Below are positions 34,148 to 44,303 of a DNA stretch of 64,000 bases, piece after piece (within the stretch, counting starts at the first letter, position 1; every line of letters starts with the position of its first letter). Source of the stretch: Algoriphagus sp. A40 (GTDB taxonomy: Bacteria; Bacteroidota; Bacteroidia; Cytophagales; Cyclobacteriaceae); NCBI RefSeq assembly GCF_002002735.1, contig NZ_MUNY01000032.1, forward strand, positions 27,915 to 91,914. The letters are read 5' to 3'. A model generated the notes under the pieces. That model ran no database searches. It was given only the letters and a program-made list of their open reading frames with translations, and had not been told where the DNA came from. The translations under genes and the position numbers were made by a program.

Positions 34148-35842
34148 ATGAAGGACATGATGATCAGAGGTGCGGACATAGTTGTTCGGTCACTTATCGC
34201 TGAGCAGGCAGAAATCATTTTTGGATATCCAGGTGGTGCGATCATGCCTGTATATGATGCCTTGTACGATTATCATGACCAGGTCAAGCATGTTTTGACC
34301 CGTCATGAGCAAGGAGCCATTCATGCAGCTCAGGGCTATGCCCGAGTCTCCGGCAAAGTCGGAGTTTGCATAGCGACTTCAGGACCGGGTGCTACCAATC
34401 TGATCACAGGACTTGCCGATGCCCAGATTGACAGCACTCCTTTGGTCTGTATCACCGGGCAGGTGGCAGCACATCTATTGGGAACCGACGCTTTTCAGGA
34501 AACTGATGTGGTTGGTATTTCCATGCCAGCCACCAAATGGAACGTTCAGGTCCGCCGAGTTGAGGATATTGCGCCAGCCATAGCAAAAGGATTTTTTATT
34601 GCCCGTTCTGGAAGACCGGGACCGGTGTTGATTGACATTACCAAAAATGCCCAGACTGATTTCGGTGAGTTTAACTATGTGCCATGTTTGGGTTTCAGAT
34701 CTTACAAAACATACGTCTCAGTTGAAGCAACTAAGATCCAGGAGGCAGCCGAATTGATCAATAAGGCTGAGCGCCCTTACTTGCTTTTTGGTCAGGGTGT
34801 GGTTTTGGGAAAAGCAGAAACCGAACTGAAATTTTTTCTTGACAAGTCAGGAATTCCAGCCGCTTCAACGCTCTTAGGTTCAGGAGCGCTTCCACAGGAG
34901 CATCCTAACTATGTCGGAAAATTGGGAATGCATGGCAATTATGGCCCAAATCTTCTGACCAACCAATGCGATGTATTGATTGCCGTGGGAATGAGATTTG
35001 ACGACCGGGTTACCGGAGATTTGAAGCGCTATGCCAAGCAGGCGAAAGTCATCCACCTGGAGCTTGACCCTGCCGAAGTGAATAAAAATGTAAAGGCTGC
35101 AGTAGCTGTGATGGGGGATTGTAGAGAGAGCCTTTCCATGCTTACCGAAGCCATCGAGGCCAAGAAGCATGATTCTTGGATGGCAAAATTCCGCGAATTG
35201 GAACAGCAAGAAAAAGCCGCGGTCGTCCAGCATGACATCACTCCTTCAAAAGTTGGTCTTACGATGGGAGAAGTAATCCACCAAATCAACCAATACAAGG
35301 CCGATGATGCCGTTTTGGTCACTGACGTTGGACAGCATCAGATGATTGCCTGGAGGTATTTTCATTATAAAAAACCTAGAACACAGGTGACTTCAGGAGG
35401 TTTGGGAACCATGGGTTTTGCCCTTCCGGCAGCACTGGGAGCTCAGCTTCATGACTATTCCCGACAGGTAATCTGCGTAGTCGGTGACGGCGGAATCCAG
35501 ATGACGATTCAGGAATTGGGCACCATCATGCAGACCAAAGCTCCGGTAAAAATTGTCCTTTTGAATAATAATTACCTCGGAATGGTGCGTCAGTGGCAGC
35601 AGATGTTCTTTGACAAACGCTATTCTTTTACCGAACTGGACAATCCGGAATTCATCAAAATTGCGGAAGCCTATAACATCAAATCTCAAAAAGTTTCTGA
35701 TCGGGTTGACCTGAAGGAAGCCATCGAAGATATGTTCATTCACGACGGCCCTTTTTTTCTCGAAGTGGTTGTAGAAAAAGAAGACAACGTATTCCCGATG
35801 ATCGCCACAGGCTGCTCGGTAGAAGAGGTCAGACTCAGCTAA
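34148..35842 (+). CDS. ilvB: Acetolactate synthase large subunit
   Basis: A 564-residue ThDP-dependent enzyme making acetolactate and acetohydroxybutyrate. RHEQGAIHAAQGYAR carries the catalytic Glu, followed by a middle FAD-binding domain, and the ThDP motif runs GDGGIQMTIQELGT to NNNYLGMVRQWQ. The size and the adjacent regulatory subunit gene 9 bp downstream mark it as the biosynthetic type rather than the catabolic AlsS. Confidence 0.95.
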   Translation: MKDMMIRGADIVVRSLIAEQAEIIFGYPGGAIMPVYDALYDYHDQVKHVLTRHEQGAIHAAQGYARVSGKVGVCIATSGPGATNLITGLADAQIDSTPLVCITGQVAAHLLGTDAFQETDVVGISMPATKWNVQVRRVEDIAPAIAKGFFIARSGRPGPVLIDITKNAQTDFGEFNYVPCLGFRSYKTYVSVEATKIQEAAELINKAERPYLLFGQGVVLGKAETELKFFLDKSGIPAASTLLGSGALPQEHPNYVGKLGMHGNYGPNLLTNQCDVLIAVGMRFDDRVTGDLKRYAKQAKVIHLELDPAEVNKNVKAAVAVMGDCRESLSMLTEAIEAKKHDSWMAKFRELEQQEKAAVVQHDITPSKVGLTMGEVIHQINQYKADDAVLVTDVGQHQMIAWRYFHYKKPRTQVTSGGLGTMGFALPAALGAQLHDYSRQVICVVGDGGIQMTIQELGTIMQTKAPVKIVLLNNNYLGMVRQWQQMFFDKRYSFTELDNPEFIKIAEAYNIKSQKVSDRVDLKEAIEDMFIHDGPFFLEVVVEKEDNVFPMIATGCSVEEVRLS

Positions 35843-35851
35843 CTCAAACCT

Positions 35852-36352
35852 ATGAAGCGTTACACCATTTTCGTAATCACTGAGAATTTTATTGGAATTC
35901 TCAACCGGATCACCATCATTTTTACCCGCAGAGGGATCAATATTGATGCGCTGACAGCCTCAGAAAGCCGTATTTCAGGTATTCACCGGATCACCATCGA
36001 GGTGACCGCAAATGAAGATACCGTCATCCAATTGGTCAATCAGATTGAGAAAATCATCGATGTGATCAAGGCGTTTTATCATGAAGACGAGGGAGTGGTA
36101 TATCAGGAGATTGCGCTTTACAAGATTCCTGTTTCCCGTTTAGATGCCGGATTGGAAAAAATAATCCGTCAGCACAATGCCAAAATAATCGCCGCTGAAC
36201 CGGAATTTGTCGTACTCGAATTAACCGGGCACAAGGAACAAACGCAGGAATTGCTCGAAATCCTTAAAGGCTATGGTCTCTCGGAGTTTGCCAGATCAGG
36301 TCGGGTGGCTGTGGCTAAGCGAATGCTTACCATCGAATCATTCATCAAGTAA
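35852..36352 (+). CDS. ilvN: Acetolactate synthase small (regulatory) subunit
   Basis: A 166-residue protein with an N-terminal ACT domain (YTIFVITENFIGILNRITII, GINIDALTAS) and the C-terminal ALS small-subunit domain (EPEFVVLELTGHKEQTQEL). It binds valine to give feedback inhibition and activates IlvB in characterised systems. Either of the symbols ilvN or ilvH is used for this type. Confidence 0.93.
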   Translation: MKRYTIFVITENFIGILNRITIIFTRRGINIDALTASESRISGIHRITIEVTANEDTVIQLVNQIEKIIDVIKAFYHEDEGVVYQEIALYKIPVSRLDAGLEKIIRQHNAKIIAAEPEFVVLELTGHKEQTQELLEILKGYGLSEFARSGRVAVAKRMLTIESFIK

Positions 36353-36393
36353 AATCTCAACCCAAGCAATAACAAACTATTAAATCTTATATC

Positions 36394-37437
36394 ATGAAAT
36401 TAAAATTCGGCACAGTTGAAGAAAACGTAGTAACCAGGGATGAATTTCCATTGGAAAAAGCCAGAGAGGTTCTCAAGGACGAAGTAATTGCAGTAATTGG
36501 TTACGGAGTACAAGGCCCCGGTCAGGCACTAAACCTGAAGGACAACGGCTTCAACGTGATCGTGGGCCAGAGAAAAGGCTCCAAAACCTGGGACAAAGCC
36601 GTTTCTGACGGATGGGTTCCTGGCGAAACCCTGTTTGAAATCGAGGAAGCTTGCGAAAAAGGAACAATCATCCAATTCCTGCTTTCAGATGCTGGTCAGA
36701 TTACACTTTGGCCAACAGTGAAAAAACACCTGACTCCAGGCAAAGCACTTTATTTCTCTCACGGATTCGGTGTGACTTACAAAGAAAAGACCGGAATTAT
36801 TCCTCCTGCTGATGTAGACGTGATCTTGGTCGCTCCAAAGGGGTCCGGAACTTCTTTGAGAAGAATGTTTGTAGAAGGTCGTGGTTTGAACTCTTCCTTT
36901 GCCATCTTCCAAGATGGAACCGGCAAAGCCAAAGATAGAGTTGTTGCATTGGGTATCGGGGTAGGATCAGGTTATCTGTTTGAAACCGATTTCTACAGAG
37001 AAGTAACTTCTGACCTTACTGGTGAAAGAGGTACTTTGATGGGTGCGATCCAAGGGATTTTCGCTGCACAGTACGAAGTATTGAGATCAAATGGTCATAC
37101 GCCATCTGAAGCTTTCAACGAAACCGTAGAAGAACTGACCCAATCCTTGATGCCACTTGTGGCTGAAAACGGAATGGATTGGATGTATGCCAATTGCTCT
37201 ACAACTGCACAAAGAGGTGCGCTGGACTGGTGGAAGCCTTTCCGCGATGCGACCAAGCCTGTTTTTGAGGCGCTTTATAATTCTGTAAAAACTGGTCAGG
37301 AAGCACAAAAATCAATCGATTCCAACTCCAAAGCTGACTATAGAGAAAAGCTTGAGGCAGAATTGAAAGAATTGCGTGAGTCTGAAATGTGGCAGGCCGG
37401 AGCGGTCGTCCGTCAGTTGAGACCAGAAAATAATTAA
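36394..37437 (+). CDS. ilvC: Ketol-acid reductoisomerase
   Basis: A 347-residue NADPH-dependent isomeroreductase, the second common step. The dinucleotide motif is [23 protein letters not shown] and [15 protein letters not shown] follow; the C-terminal knotted domain carries [12 protein letters not shown] and the metal-binding ETVEEL. The [11 protein letters not shown] form and length place it in the Bacteroidota/fungal-like branch of class I enzymes. Confidence 0.95.
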   Translation: MKLKFGTVEENVVTRDEFPLEKAREVLKDEVIAVIGYGVQGPGQALNLKDNGFNVIVGQRKGSKTWDKAVSDGWVPGETLFEIEEACEKGTIIQFLLSDAGQITLWPTVKKHLTPGKALYFSHGFGVTYKEKTGIIPPADVDVILVAPKGSGTSLRRMFVEGRGLNSSFAIFQDGTGKAKDRVVALGIGVGSGYLFETDFYREVTSDLTGERGTLMGAIQGIFAAQYEVLRSNGHTPSEAFNETVEELTQSLMPLVAENGMDWMYANCSTTAQRGALDWWKPFRDATKPVFEALYNSVKTGQEAQKSIDSNSKADYREKLEAELKELRESEMWQAGAVVRQLRPENN

Positions 37438-37456
37438 AACCCAAACCCCAAAGAAT

Positions 37457-38965
37457 ATGAGTGACAAGCTGTGGATTTTTGATACGACCCTGAGAGACGG
37501 GGAGCAAGTGCCAGGGTGTCAGTTGAATACCCAGGAAAAGATCGTAGTAGCACAAGCCCTCGAAGCGCTCGGCGTGGATATCATTGAGGCAGGCTTTCCG
37601 ATTTCCAGCCCAGGGGATTTCCTCTCCGTTCAGGAGATTTCCAAAGCGGTTTCCAACCCGATCATTTGCGCACTTTCCCGTGCAGTAGAAAAAGATATCG
37701 AAGTCGCAGCTCAGGCGCTCAAATTCGCCAAAAGGGGTCGGATTCATACCGGAATCGGTGTTTCTCCTTACCACATCCAATTCAAACTCCGCTCCACCCC
37801 CGAGGATATCATTGCCCGGGGTGTGGCAGCGGTGAAGTTTGCCAAGCGCTTTGTGGAAGATGTGGAGTTTTACGCAGAAGATGCAGGTCGTTCGGAACCT
37901 GATTTTCTCTGCAAAATCATCGAGGAAGTCATCAAAGCCGGAGCAACAGTGGTCAATATTCCGGATACAACCGGGTATTGTTTGCCAGAACAATACGGTG
38001 CAATCATCGCAAGCCTGAAGAACAATGTTCCAAACATTGACAAGGCCATCATTGCAACTCACTGTCACAACGACTTGGGAATGGCTACTGCCAACACCAT
38101 TGCCGGAGTGCAGCATGGTGCAAGACAAGTGGAAGTGACCATCAACGGTATCGGTGAACGGGCCGGAAATACTTCTATGGAGGAAGTGGTGATGGCGATC
38201 AAATGCCATAAAACCATTCCTGTTTACACGGATATTGTCACACCAAGAATTTACCAAACCAGCCGTTTGGTTTCTAAGCTGATGAATATGCCTGTTCAGC
38301 CTAATAAGGCGATCGTTGGAAGAAACGCTTTCGCGCACTCTTCAGGGATTCACCAGGACGGGGTGCTTAAGCATCGTGAAAACTATGAAATCATCGATCC
38401 GAAAGAGGTTGGAGTGGATGAATCTACCATCGTATTGACCGCAAGATCCGGTCGGGCTGCTTTGAAGCACCACTTGGATGCTTTGGGTGTCGAGCTGGAA
38501 GGCGAGGAGTTGAGAGAGGTTTACGAAGCATTCTTGATTTTGGCAGATTCCAAGCGTGACATTGGCCGAAAAGATCTGCTTGAACTCGTCGGGAAATACA
38601 TGGAGGAATCAACTTTCATCGAACTGGAAAATGTCAGCTACTCTTCCAATGGATCGGTCAACGCCCAAGTATCCCTGAAAATCGGAAATGAACAGCATCA
38701 GGCTTCCTCTTCTGGAGTTGGTCCGGTGGATGCCGTGCTCAAAGCGATCGAGAAAATTGTAAAACCTCAAGTGGATCTGGAAGAATTCCTGATTCAAGCC
38801 ATTACCCATGGCAGTGACGATGTGGCCAAAGTTCACATGCGTCTGATCAAATCCGACAAGCCCTATTATGGGTTTGCCTCAAACAAAGACATCGTTTTGG
38901 CCTCAGCGCAGGCTTTTGTCGATGCCCTCAACAAAATACCGGTCAAAGAATACGCGACTGCTTAA
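37457..38965 (+). CDS. leuA: 2-isopropylmalate synthase
   Basis: A 502-residue enzyme condensing 2-oxoisovalerate with acetyl-CoA, the first step of leucine synthesis. [12 protein letters not shown] holds the catalytic Arg and metal-binding Asp, HCHNDLGMA the metal histidines, and the [17 protein letters not shown] stretch is conserved. The C-terminal LeuA dimer/regulatory domain (from about 380) should mediate leucine feedback. A second member of the family is encoded at 41020-42606. Confidence 0.93.
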   Translation: MSDKLWIFDTTLRDGEQVPGCQLNTQEKIVVAQALEALGVDIIEAGFPISSPGDFLSVQEISKAVSNPIICALSRAVEKDIEVAAQALKFAKRGRIHTGIGVSPYHIQFKLRSTPEDIIARGVAAVKFAKRFVEDVEFYAEDAGRSEPDFLCKIIEEVIKAGATVVNIPDTTGYCLPEQYGAIIASLKNNVPNIDKAIIATHCHNDLGMATANTIAGVQHGARQVEVTINGIGERAGNTSMEEVVMAIKCHKTIPVYTDIVTPRIYQTSRLVSKLMNMPVQPNKAIVGRNAFAHSSGIHQDGVLKHRENYEIIDPKEVGVDESTIVLTARSGRAALKHHLDALGVELEGEELREVYEAFLILADSKRDIGRKDLLELVGKYMEESTFIELENVSYSSNGSVNAQVSLKIGNEQHQASSSGVGPVDAVLKAIEKIVKPQVDLEEFLIQAITHGSDDVAKVHMRLIKSDKPYYGFASNKDIVLASAQAFVDALNKIPVKEYATA

Positions 38966-38967
38966 TT

Positions 38968-40374
38968 ATGGAAAAGACAACATTATTTGATAAAATCTGG
39001 GATTCACACGTGGTCAAATCCGTACCGGCGGGGCCGGATGTATTCTTCATCGATAAGCATTTTATCCATGAAGTGACTTCCCCTGTAGCTTTCCTAAATC
39101 TGGAAAAGCGCGGAATCACTGTGAAATACCCAGAAAAAACCATTGCTACTCCAGATCACAACGTCCCAACAGTTGATCAGGATCAGACGATCAAGGACAA
39201 GCTGTCCCGAATGCAGGTGGAAAGACTCCGCGAAAACTGCAAGCGTTATGGCATCGAACTCCATGACCTGGGCTCTGCCCATCATGGAATTGTCCATGTG
39301 ATTGGACCCGAACTTGGGGTGACTCAGCCGGGGATGACCATCGTATGCGGTGACTCACATACTTCTACTCACGGAGCTTTTGGTGCCATTGCATTTGGTA
39401 TCGGTACTTCTGAGGTGGAAATGGTTTTGGCTACCCAATGCATCATGCAGTCCAAAGCCAAGAAAATGAGAATCTCTGTGAACGGAACTCTTGGATCTGG
39501 AGTGACTTCCAAAGACATCATTCTCTATATCATTTCTAAAATTTCTGCAGCAGGAGCTACTGGTTACTTCGTGGAGTACGCCGGTTCTGCTATCCAAAGT
39601 CTGTCAATGGAAGCCAGAATGACCATTTGCAACATGTCAATTGAAATGGGCGCACGAGGTGGTTTGATTGCTCCGGATGAGACAACATTCGATTACCTAA
39701 AAGGAAAACGGTATTCTCCAAAAGGTGAGGCGTGGGATAAGGCCGTTGCTTATTGGAAAACCTTGAAAACTGACGAAGGAGCCATTTTTGATGAGGAATT
39801 GGTTTTTGATGCAGCAGATATCGAACCGATGATTACCTACGGAACCAATCCGGGTATGGGAATCAAGGTGGTTGGAAATATCCCGACTACCGAAGGCATG
39901 GAAGGTTCCAATAAAACCTCTTACTTGAAATCCCTCGATTACATGGGTTTTGCACCAGGTGAAGCTGTACAGGGAAAGCTAGTCGATTACGTATTCGTGG
40001 GGTCATGCACCAACGGGCGAATCGAAGATATCCGATCCGTTGCGCAGTTTGTAAAAGGCCATAAAAAAGCAGACAACATCACAGCTTGGATTGTTCCGGG
40101 TTCGCGTGAAGTGGAAAAAATGGCCCATGAGGAAGGCTTGGTGAAAATCTTGGAAGAAGCAGGATTTGAACTTCGACAGCCTGGCTGTTCTGCCTGTCTT
40201 GCGATGAACGATGACAAGATTCCTTCCGGAAAATATGCCGTTTCTACTTCCAACAGAAACTTCGAAGGAAGACAAGGTCCTGGAGCACGAACTATGCTCG
40301 CCTCACCGTTGACTGTGGCCGCAGTTGCGATTACTGGTAGGATCACCGACCCAAGGGAAGTGTTTGAAAATTAA
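38968..40374 (+). CDS. leuC: 3-isopropylmalate dehydratase large subunit
   Basis: A 468-residue aconitase-family protein holding the [4Fe-4S] cluster. [20 protein letters not shown] is the substrate motif, and the cluster cysteines lie in GSCTNGR and [10 protein letters not shown]. Together with LeuD it isomerises 2-isopropylmalate and probably also citramalate. Starts 2 bp after leuA. Confidence 0.95.
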   Translation: MEKTTLFDKIWDSHVVKSVPAGPDVFFIDKHFIHEVTSPVAFLNLEKRGITVKYPEKTIATPDHNVPTVDQDQTIKDKLSRMQVERLRENCKRYGIELHDLGSAHHGIVHVIGPELGVTQPGMTIVCGDSHTSTHGAFGAIAFGIGTSEVEMVLATQCIMQSKAKKMRISVNGTLGSGVTSKDIILYIISKISAAGATGYFVEYAGSAIQSLSMEARMTICNMSIEMGARGGLIAPDETTFDYLKGKRYSPKGEAWDKAVAYWKTLKTDEGAIFDEELVFDAADIEPMITYGTNPGMGIKVVGNIPTTEGMEGSNKTSYLKSLDYMGFAPGEAVQGKLVDYVFVGSCTNGRIEDIRSVAQFVKGHKKADNITAWIVPGSREVEKMAHEEGLVKILEEAGFELRQPGCSACLAMNDDKIPSGKYAVSTSNRNFEGRQGPGARTMLASPLTVAAVAITGRITDPREVFEN

Positions 40375-40375
40375 T

Positions 40376-40411
40376 TTTTCATTCTTCCAATTTTCCAATC
40401 TTTCAATTGAA
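40376..40411 (+). repeat. T-rich dispersed repeat upstream of leuD
   Basis: A run of TTCCAATTTTCCAATC followed by TTTCAATTG fills most of the 42-bp gap between leuC and leuD. The same word type appears at 49999-50034, 52854-52890 and 20558-20638, and inverted at 49915-49950. Confidence 0.65.
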
Positions 40412-40416
40412 AAAAA

Positions 40417-41007
40417 ATGGCTTACGATAAATTTACCGTCCTGCGTAGCACGGCAGTTCCATTGCCTACCGAAAACGTGGACACGGATCAGATCATTCCA
40501 GCGCGATTTCTAAAAGCAACCGAGCGAGAAGGCTTTGGTGACAACTTGTTCCGTGACTGGAGATACGATGTCGAGGGAAATCCCAAAAAGGATTTTGTCC
40601 TCAATGATTCAACTTATTCAGGAAAAATCTTGGTGTCCGGAAAGAACTTTGGTTCAGGTTCCAGCCGAGAGCATGCCGTTTGGGCGATTTATGATTACGG
40701 CTTCCGTTGCGTAGTTTCCAGCTTTTTCGCAGATATCTTCAAGAATAACTGTCTGAATATCGGAGTACTTCCGGTGACAGTTTCTGCTGAATTTGCCGAC
40801 AAGCTTTTCGCAGCAATCCAGGCTGATCCCAAAACCGAAATCGAGGTAAACCTTCCCGAGCAAAAGATAAAACTCCTGGCTACCGGAGAATTTGAGACTT
40901 TTGACATCAATGAATACAAGAAAGACAACATGCAAAACGGCTTCGATGACATCGACTATTTGCTAAACATGTCTTCTGAGATCGATGCATTTGCAGCATC
41001 TAAATAA
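40417..41007 (+). CDS. leuD: 3-isopropylmalate dehydratase small subunit
   Basis: A 196-residue swivel-domain subunit. NVDTDQIIPARFLK at the start and SGKNFGSGSSREHAVWAI are the diagnostic motifs. It pairs with LeuC. Followed by cimA after 12 bp. Confidence 0.95.
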   Translation: MAYDKFTVLRSTAVPLPTENVDTDQIIPARFLKATEREGFGDNLFRDWRYDVEGNPKKDFVLNDSTYSGKILVSGKNFGSGSSREHAVWAIYDYGFRCVVSSFFADIFKNNCLNIGVLPVTVSAEFADKLFAAIQADPKTEIEVNLPEQKIKLLATGEFETFDINEYKKDNMQNGFDDIDYLLNMSSEIDAFAASK

Positions 41008-41019
41008 TCTGCTTTCCAA

Positions 41020-42606
41020 ATGGAGCCAAACAGAAGAATAGAAATCATGGATACCACACTGAGGGATGGCGAACAGACCTCAGGTGTTTCCTTTTTGCCT
41101 TCCGAAAAACTCCAGATTGCCAAGCTTTTGCTCGAAGAGCTGAAAGTGGACCGGATTGAAGTGGCCTCAGCACGTGTTTCCGAAGGGGAACTTGAAGGAG
41201 TTCAAAAAATCACCGCCTGGGCTGCTCAAAAGGGATATCTTGATCGAGTGGAGGTTTTAGGCTTTGTGGACACCCCCGTTTCCGTCAATTGGATCATCGA
41301 AGCTGGCGCAAAAGTTCTGAATTTGCTGACCAAAGGATCTTTGAACCACCTCGTTCACCAGTTGAAAAAGACTCCCGAGCAGCATTTTGAGGAAATAGCC
41401 AAAAGCATTGCTTACGCTCAGGAAAAGGGGATAGCAGTCAATGTTTACCTTGAAGATTGGTCAAACGGTATGCGCAATTCTCCGGAATACACGCTTAGCC
41501 TGATTCAATTTCTTACCTCCCAACCTGTAAAGCGGATCATGCTTCCCGATACTTTGGGATTGCTTTCTCCCGAGGAAGTAAAGGTTTTCATCAGGCAAAT
41601 CGTGGAAAAATTCCCTGATACCCACTTTGATTTTCATGCCCATAATGACTACGATCTTTCGGTTGCCAATGTCATGGAAGCCATCCTTCATGGAGCTTCT
41701 GGCATTCATACCACTGTCAATGGATTGGGAGAACGGGCAGGAAATGCCCCATTGGAATCGGTAATTGCCGTGATCAAAGACTTCACCAAATTGGAAATCG
41801 GAGTACAGGAGCAAAAGATTTTCCGCGTTTCCAAACTGGTAGAGCAGTTTTCCGGTCAACATATTCCTGCCAACAAGCCTGTGGTGGGAGAGAATGTCTT
41901 TACCCAAACTGCCGGAATCCATGCTGACGGCGACAATAAGAAAAACCTCTATTTCAACGATCTCCTTCCGGAGCGATTTGGAAGACAGCGGAAATACGCC
42001 TTGGGAAAAACCTCAGGGAAAGCCAATATTCTGAAGAATTTGGAGGAGTTGGGCATTTCCCTGGAAAAAGATGAACTCGCACGGGTGACCCAACGGATTA
42101 TTGAACTGGGTGACAAAAAAGAACGCGTGACTACCGAGGATTTGCCTTACATCATTTCAGATGTATTGCAAAATAACTCGATCTCCAAAAACATCAGCAT
42201 CGAAGGCTACCATATGACTCATTCCAAGGGCCTTAAGCCGTCAGTTCAACTGCGGTTGAAGGTCTATGGGAAATCCTATGATGCCACCGCCACCGGCGAT
42301 GGACAATACGATTCCTTTATGAAGGCTGTAAAAAAGATTTACAAATCTCTCAAAAAGGAACTTCCCAAGTTGATTGATTACCATGTGTCCATTCCTCCGG
42401 GAGGGAAAACCGACGCCTTTGTGGAGACGGTGATCACTTGGGATTATGGAAAAATTTTCAAAACCAAAGGGCTTGACCCTGACCAAACCGTGGCAGCGAT
42501 GATGGCCACTGAGAAAATGCTCAACATCGTCGAATCTTTTAATCAAACCAACCCAGAAAAAGAATCCACTTACTATGGAAATGAATATCGCGCTGTTGCC
42601 GGGTGA
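41020..42606 (+). CDS. cimA: Probable (R)-citramalate synthase (LeuA family)
   Basis: A 528-residue LeuA-family synthase. [71 protein letters not shown] and TQTAGIHADGD agree closely with the Leptospira-type citramalate synthase and differ from the leuA product at 37457. It would condense pyruvate with acetyl-CoA to citramalate, which LeuCD and LeuB convert to 2-oxobutyrate for isoleucine. The C-terminal regulatory domain begins near residue 400 (PSVQLRLKVYG). The assignment comes from remembered family similarity; a second isopropylmalate synthase is the alternative. Overlaps leuB. Confidence 0.82.
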   Translation: MEPNRRIEIMDTTLRDGEQTSGVSFLPSEKLQIAKLLLEELKVDRIEVASARVSEGELEGVQKITAWAAQKGYLDRVEVLGFVDTPVSVNWIIEAGAKVLNLLTKGSLNHLVHQLKKTPEQHFEEIAKSIAYAQEKGIAVNVYLEDWSNGMRNSPEYTLSLIQFLTSQPVKRIMLPDTLGLLSPEEVKVFIRQIVEKFPDTHFDFHAHNDYDLSVANVMEAILHGASGIHTTVNGLGERAGNAPLESVIAVIKDFTKLEIGVQEQKIFRVSKLVEQFSGQHIPANKPVVGENVFTQTAGIHADGDNKKNLYFNDLLPERFGRQRKYALGKTSGKANILKNLEELGISLEKDELARVTQRIIELGDKKERVTTEDLPYIISDVLQNNSISKNISIEGYHMTHSKGLKPSVQLRLKVYGKSYDATATGDGQYDSFMKAVKKIYKSLKKELPKLIDYHVSIPPGGKTDAFVETVITWDYGKIFKTKGLDPDQTVAAMMATEKMLNIVESFNQTNPEKESTYYGNEYRAVAG

Positions 42607-43642
42607 CGGCATCGGCCCTGAAGTCATTGCTCAGGCAGTGAAAGTAGTCAATGCCATTGGGCAAAAATTTGGTCACAAAATCACATTCAAAGAAGGGCTC
42701 GTTGGGGCTTGCGCTATCGATGCCACTGGTGATCCTTATCCGGATGCCACACACGAAATCTGCGCTTCTTCGGATGCTGTGCTTTTCGGTGCAATTGGCG
42801 ACCCAAAATATGACAATGACCCGAAAGCCAAAGTTCGTCCAGAGCAAGGTCTGCTGAGAATGCGTCAGAAGTTGGGACTTTTTGCCAATGTGCGCCCAAC
42901 CTTTACTTTCCCTTCTTTGGTGCATAAGTCTCCTTTGAAATTGGATCGCGTGGATGGAGTGGATTTGGTGTTCTTCAGAGAATTGACTGGCGGGATTTAC
43001 TTCGGTGAGCCAAGAGGCAGAAATGAGCAAGGCACCAAAGCTTTTGATACCAATGTCTATAGCAAAGAAGAAATCGTTCGCTTGGCAAGAATGGGTTTTG
43101 AAGCTGCGCAAAAAAGAAGAAAACTCCTGACCTGTGTGGATAAAGCAAACGTGATGGCGACCTCCAGACTTTGGAGAGAAACCGTGCAGGAGCTTGCCCC
43201 GGAGTATCCAGACGTGAAAGTGGAATATGAATTTGTGGACGCAGTGGCGATGCGACTGATCCAGTGGCCAAAAGCTTATGACGTCTTGATCACCGAAAAC
43301 TTATTTGGCGACATTCTGACTGACGAAGCTTCGGTGATTTCCGGTTCTATGGGCTTGATGCCATCTGCTTCTTTGGGTTCCAAAGTGAAGTTGTTCGAGC
43401 CAATCCACGGTTCCTATCCTCAGGCTGCCGGTAAGAATATCGCCAACCCGCTGGGTACGATCCTTTCTGCAGCCATGATGTTTGATTATGCCTTTGGATT
43501 GGCTGAAGAATCGAAACTGATCAGCGAGGTTGTCAATCTTTCACTTGCAGAAGGATTTGTGACCGAAGACATTGCAGATGGTGGCAAAGCTTACTCCACT
43601 TCAGAAGTTGGAGATTGGCTGGCCGCGAAGATTTTGGGATAA
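42575..43642 (+). CDS. leuB: 3-isopropylmalate dehydrogenase
   Basis: A 355-residue NAD-dependent beta-decarboxylating dehydrogenase. NIALLPGDGIGPEVIAQ at the start, LLRMRQKLGLFANVRP, and the metal-binding ENLFGDILTDEASV motif followed by EPIHGSYP are conserved. The start may be the second Met (42581, MNIALLPG). Overlaps cimA by about 30 bp. Last gene of the operon; terminator at 43664-43692. Confidence 0.95.
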   Translation: MEMNIALLPGDGIGPEVIAQAVKVVNAIGQKFGHKITFKEGLVGACAIDATGDPYPDATHEICASSDAVLFGAIGDPKYDNDPKAKVRPEQGLLRMRQKLGLFANVRPTFTFPSLVHKSPLKLDRVDGVDLVFFRELTGGIYFGEPRGRNEQGTKAFDTNVYSKEEIVRLARMGFEAAQKRRKLLTCVDKANVMATSRLWRETVQELAPEYPDVKVEYEFVDAVAMRLIQWPKAYDVLITENLFGDILTDEASVISGSMGLMPSASLGSKVKLFEPIHGSYPQAAGKNIANPLGTILSAAMMFDYAFGLAEESKLISEVVNLSLAEGFVTEDIADGGKAYSTSEVGDWLAAKILG

Positions 43643-43663
43643 TATTTCCGGATAAAAAGCAAG

Positions 43664-43692
43664 AAACCACCTCAGGAATGGGGTGGTTTTTT
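43664..43692. terminator. Terminator of the ilv/leu operon
   Basis: AAACCACC pairs with GGGTGGTTT around a nine-base loop, followed by TTTTTGG. It lies between leuB (+) and the convergent secreted-protein gene (-). Confidence 0.75.
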
Positions 43693-43707
43693 GGTTTAGG
43701 TCAATTC

Positions 43708-44292
43708 TCAATCCCTCGCCGGATTGATCATGATATGCGCACGATGCGTTCCCGGATCCATGATCCAAGGCAGACCCGGCGCAGCGGGTTTCAAAGGTAA
43801 GCCAGTACTTTCGGCTGTTGCCCATGGAATATAAACAACTGACCGGGTGTAGGTATTCATAGCTTCTCCAGTGGTCCAATTCACATCTTTTTCCTCTGCA
43901 ATCAAGGCATTGAGTAAGCTTCCTTGATCCGGTAGTTTAAGCTTTCCGCTTTTGGATTCTGCTTCTCTTGCTTTAAAAATCTCATCTGCGTTTTTACCTT
44001 CTTTTCTCAATTCCCATCCTCGGGCCATAAATGGCTGTGCGCTGGCATGGTAACAGGAGACGCTCAGCCCTTCGCGCTTGGGGTCATCTCCCAGGCAGAC
44101 CGTTTGATTCGTGCCCTTGCGCAGCAAAACATAATCTCCATTGGCGTCTTGCCCATAAATTGTTGCTCCTGCCCGTTGGTCTTCGGGAGCTGCCAACACC
44201 GCCATTTTGATCTGGATTTCTTTAGAGGGAGCTGTTTGGGCTTTCGCAGTTATTCCTGCGAAAATCATCAAAATGCTAAGAAATGTTTTCAT
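43708..44292 (-). CDS. Secreted protein of unknown function
   Basis: A 194-residue protein with a signal peptide (MKTFLSILMIFAGITAKA). The mature part has one pair of cysteines (VCLGDD and SCYHAS), LNALIAEEKDVNWTTGEAMNTYTRSV and a proline-rich C-terminal segment PAAPGLPWIMDPGTHRAHIMI. I do not recognise the family. Convergent with leuB; its start lies only 11 bp from the divergent TruA-like gene as called. Confidence 0.75.
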   Translation of the reverse strand: MKTFLSILMIFAGITAKAQTAPSKEIQIKMAVLAAPEDQRAGATIYGQDANGDYVLLRKGTNQTVCLGDDPKREGLSVSCYHASAQPFMARGWELRKEGKNADEIFKAREAESKSGKLKLPDQGSLLNALIAEEKDVNWTTGEAMNTYTRSVVYIPWATAESTGLPLKPAAPGLPWIMDPGTHRAHIMINPARD

Positions 44293-44303
44293 AGTCAGTA
44301 GTT

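Noticed and set aside
37199..38338. Long open frame (379 codons) on the minus strand across ilvC and leuA
   Set aside because: It lies fully antisense to two well-supported genes; it has a His/Cys/Arg-rich composition and no recognisable motif.
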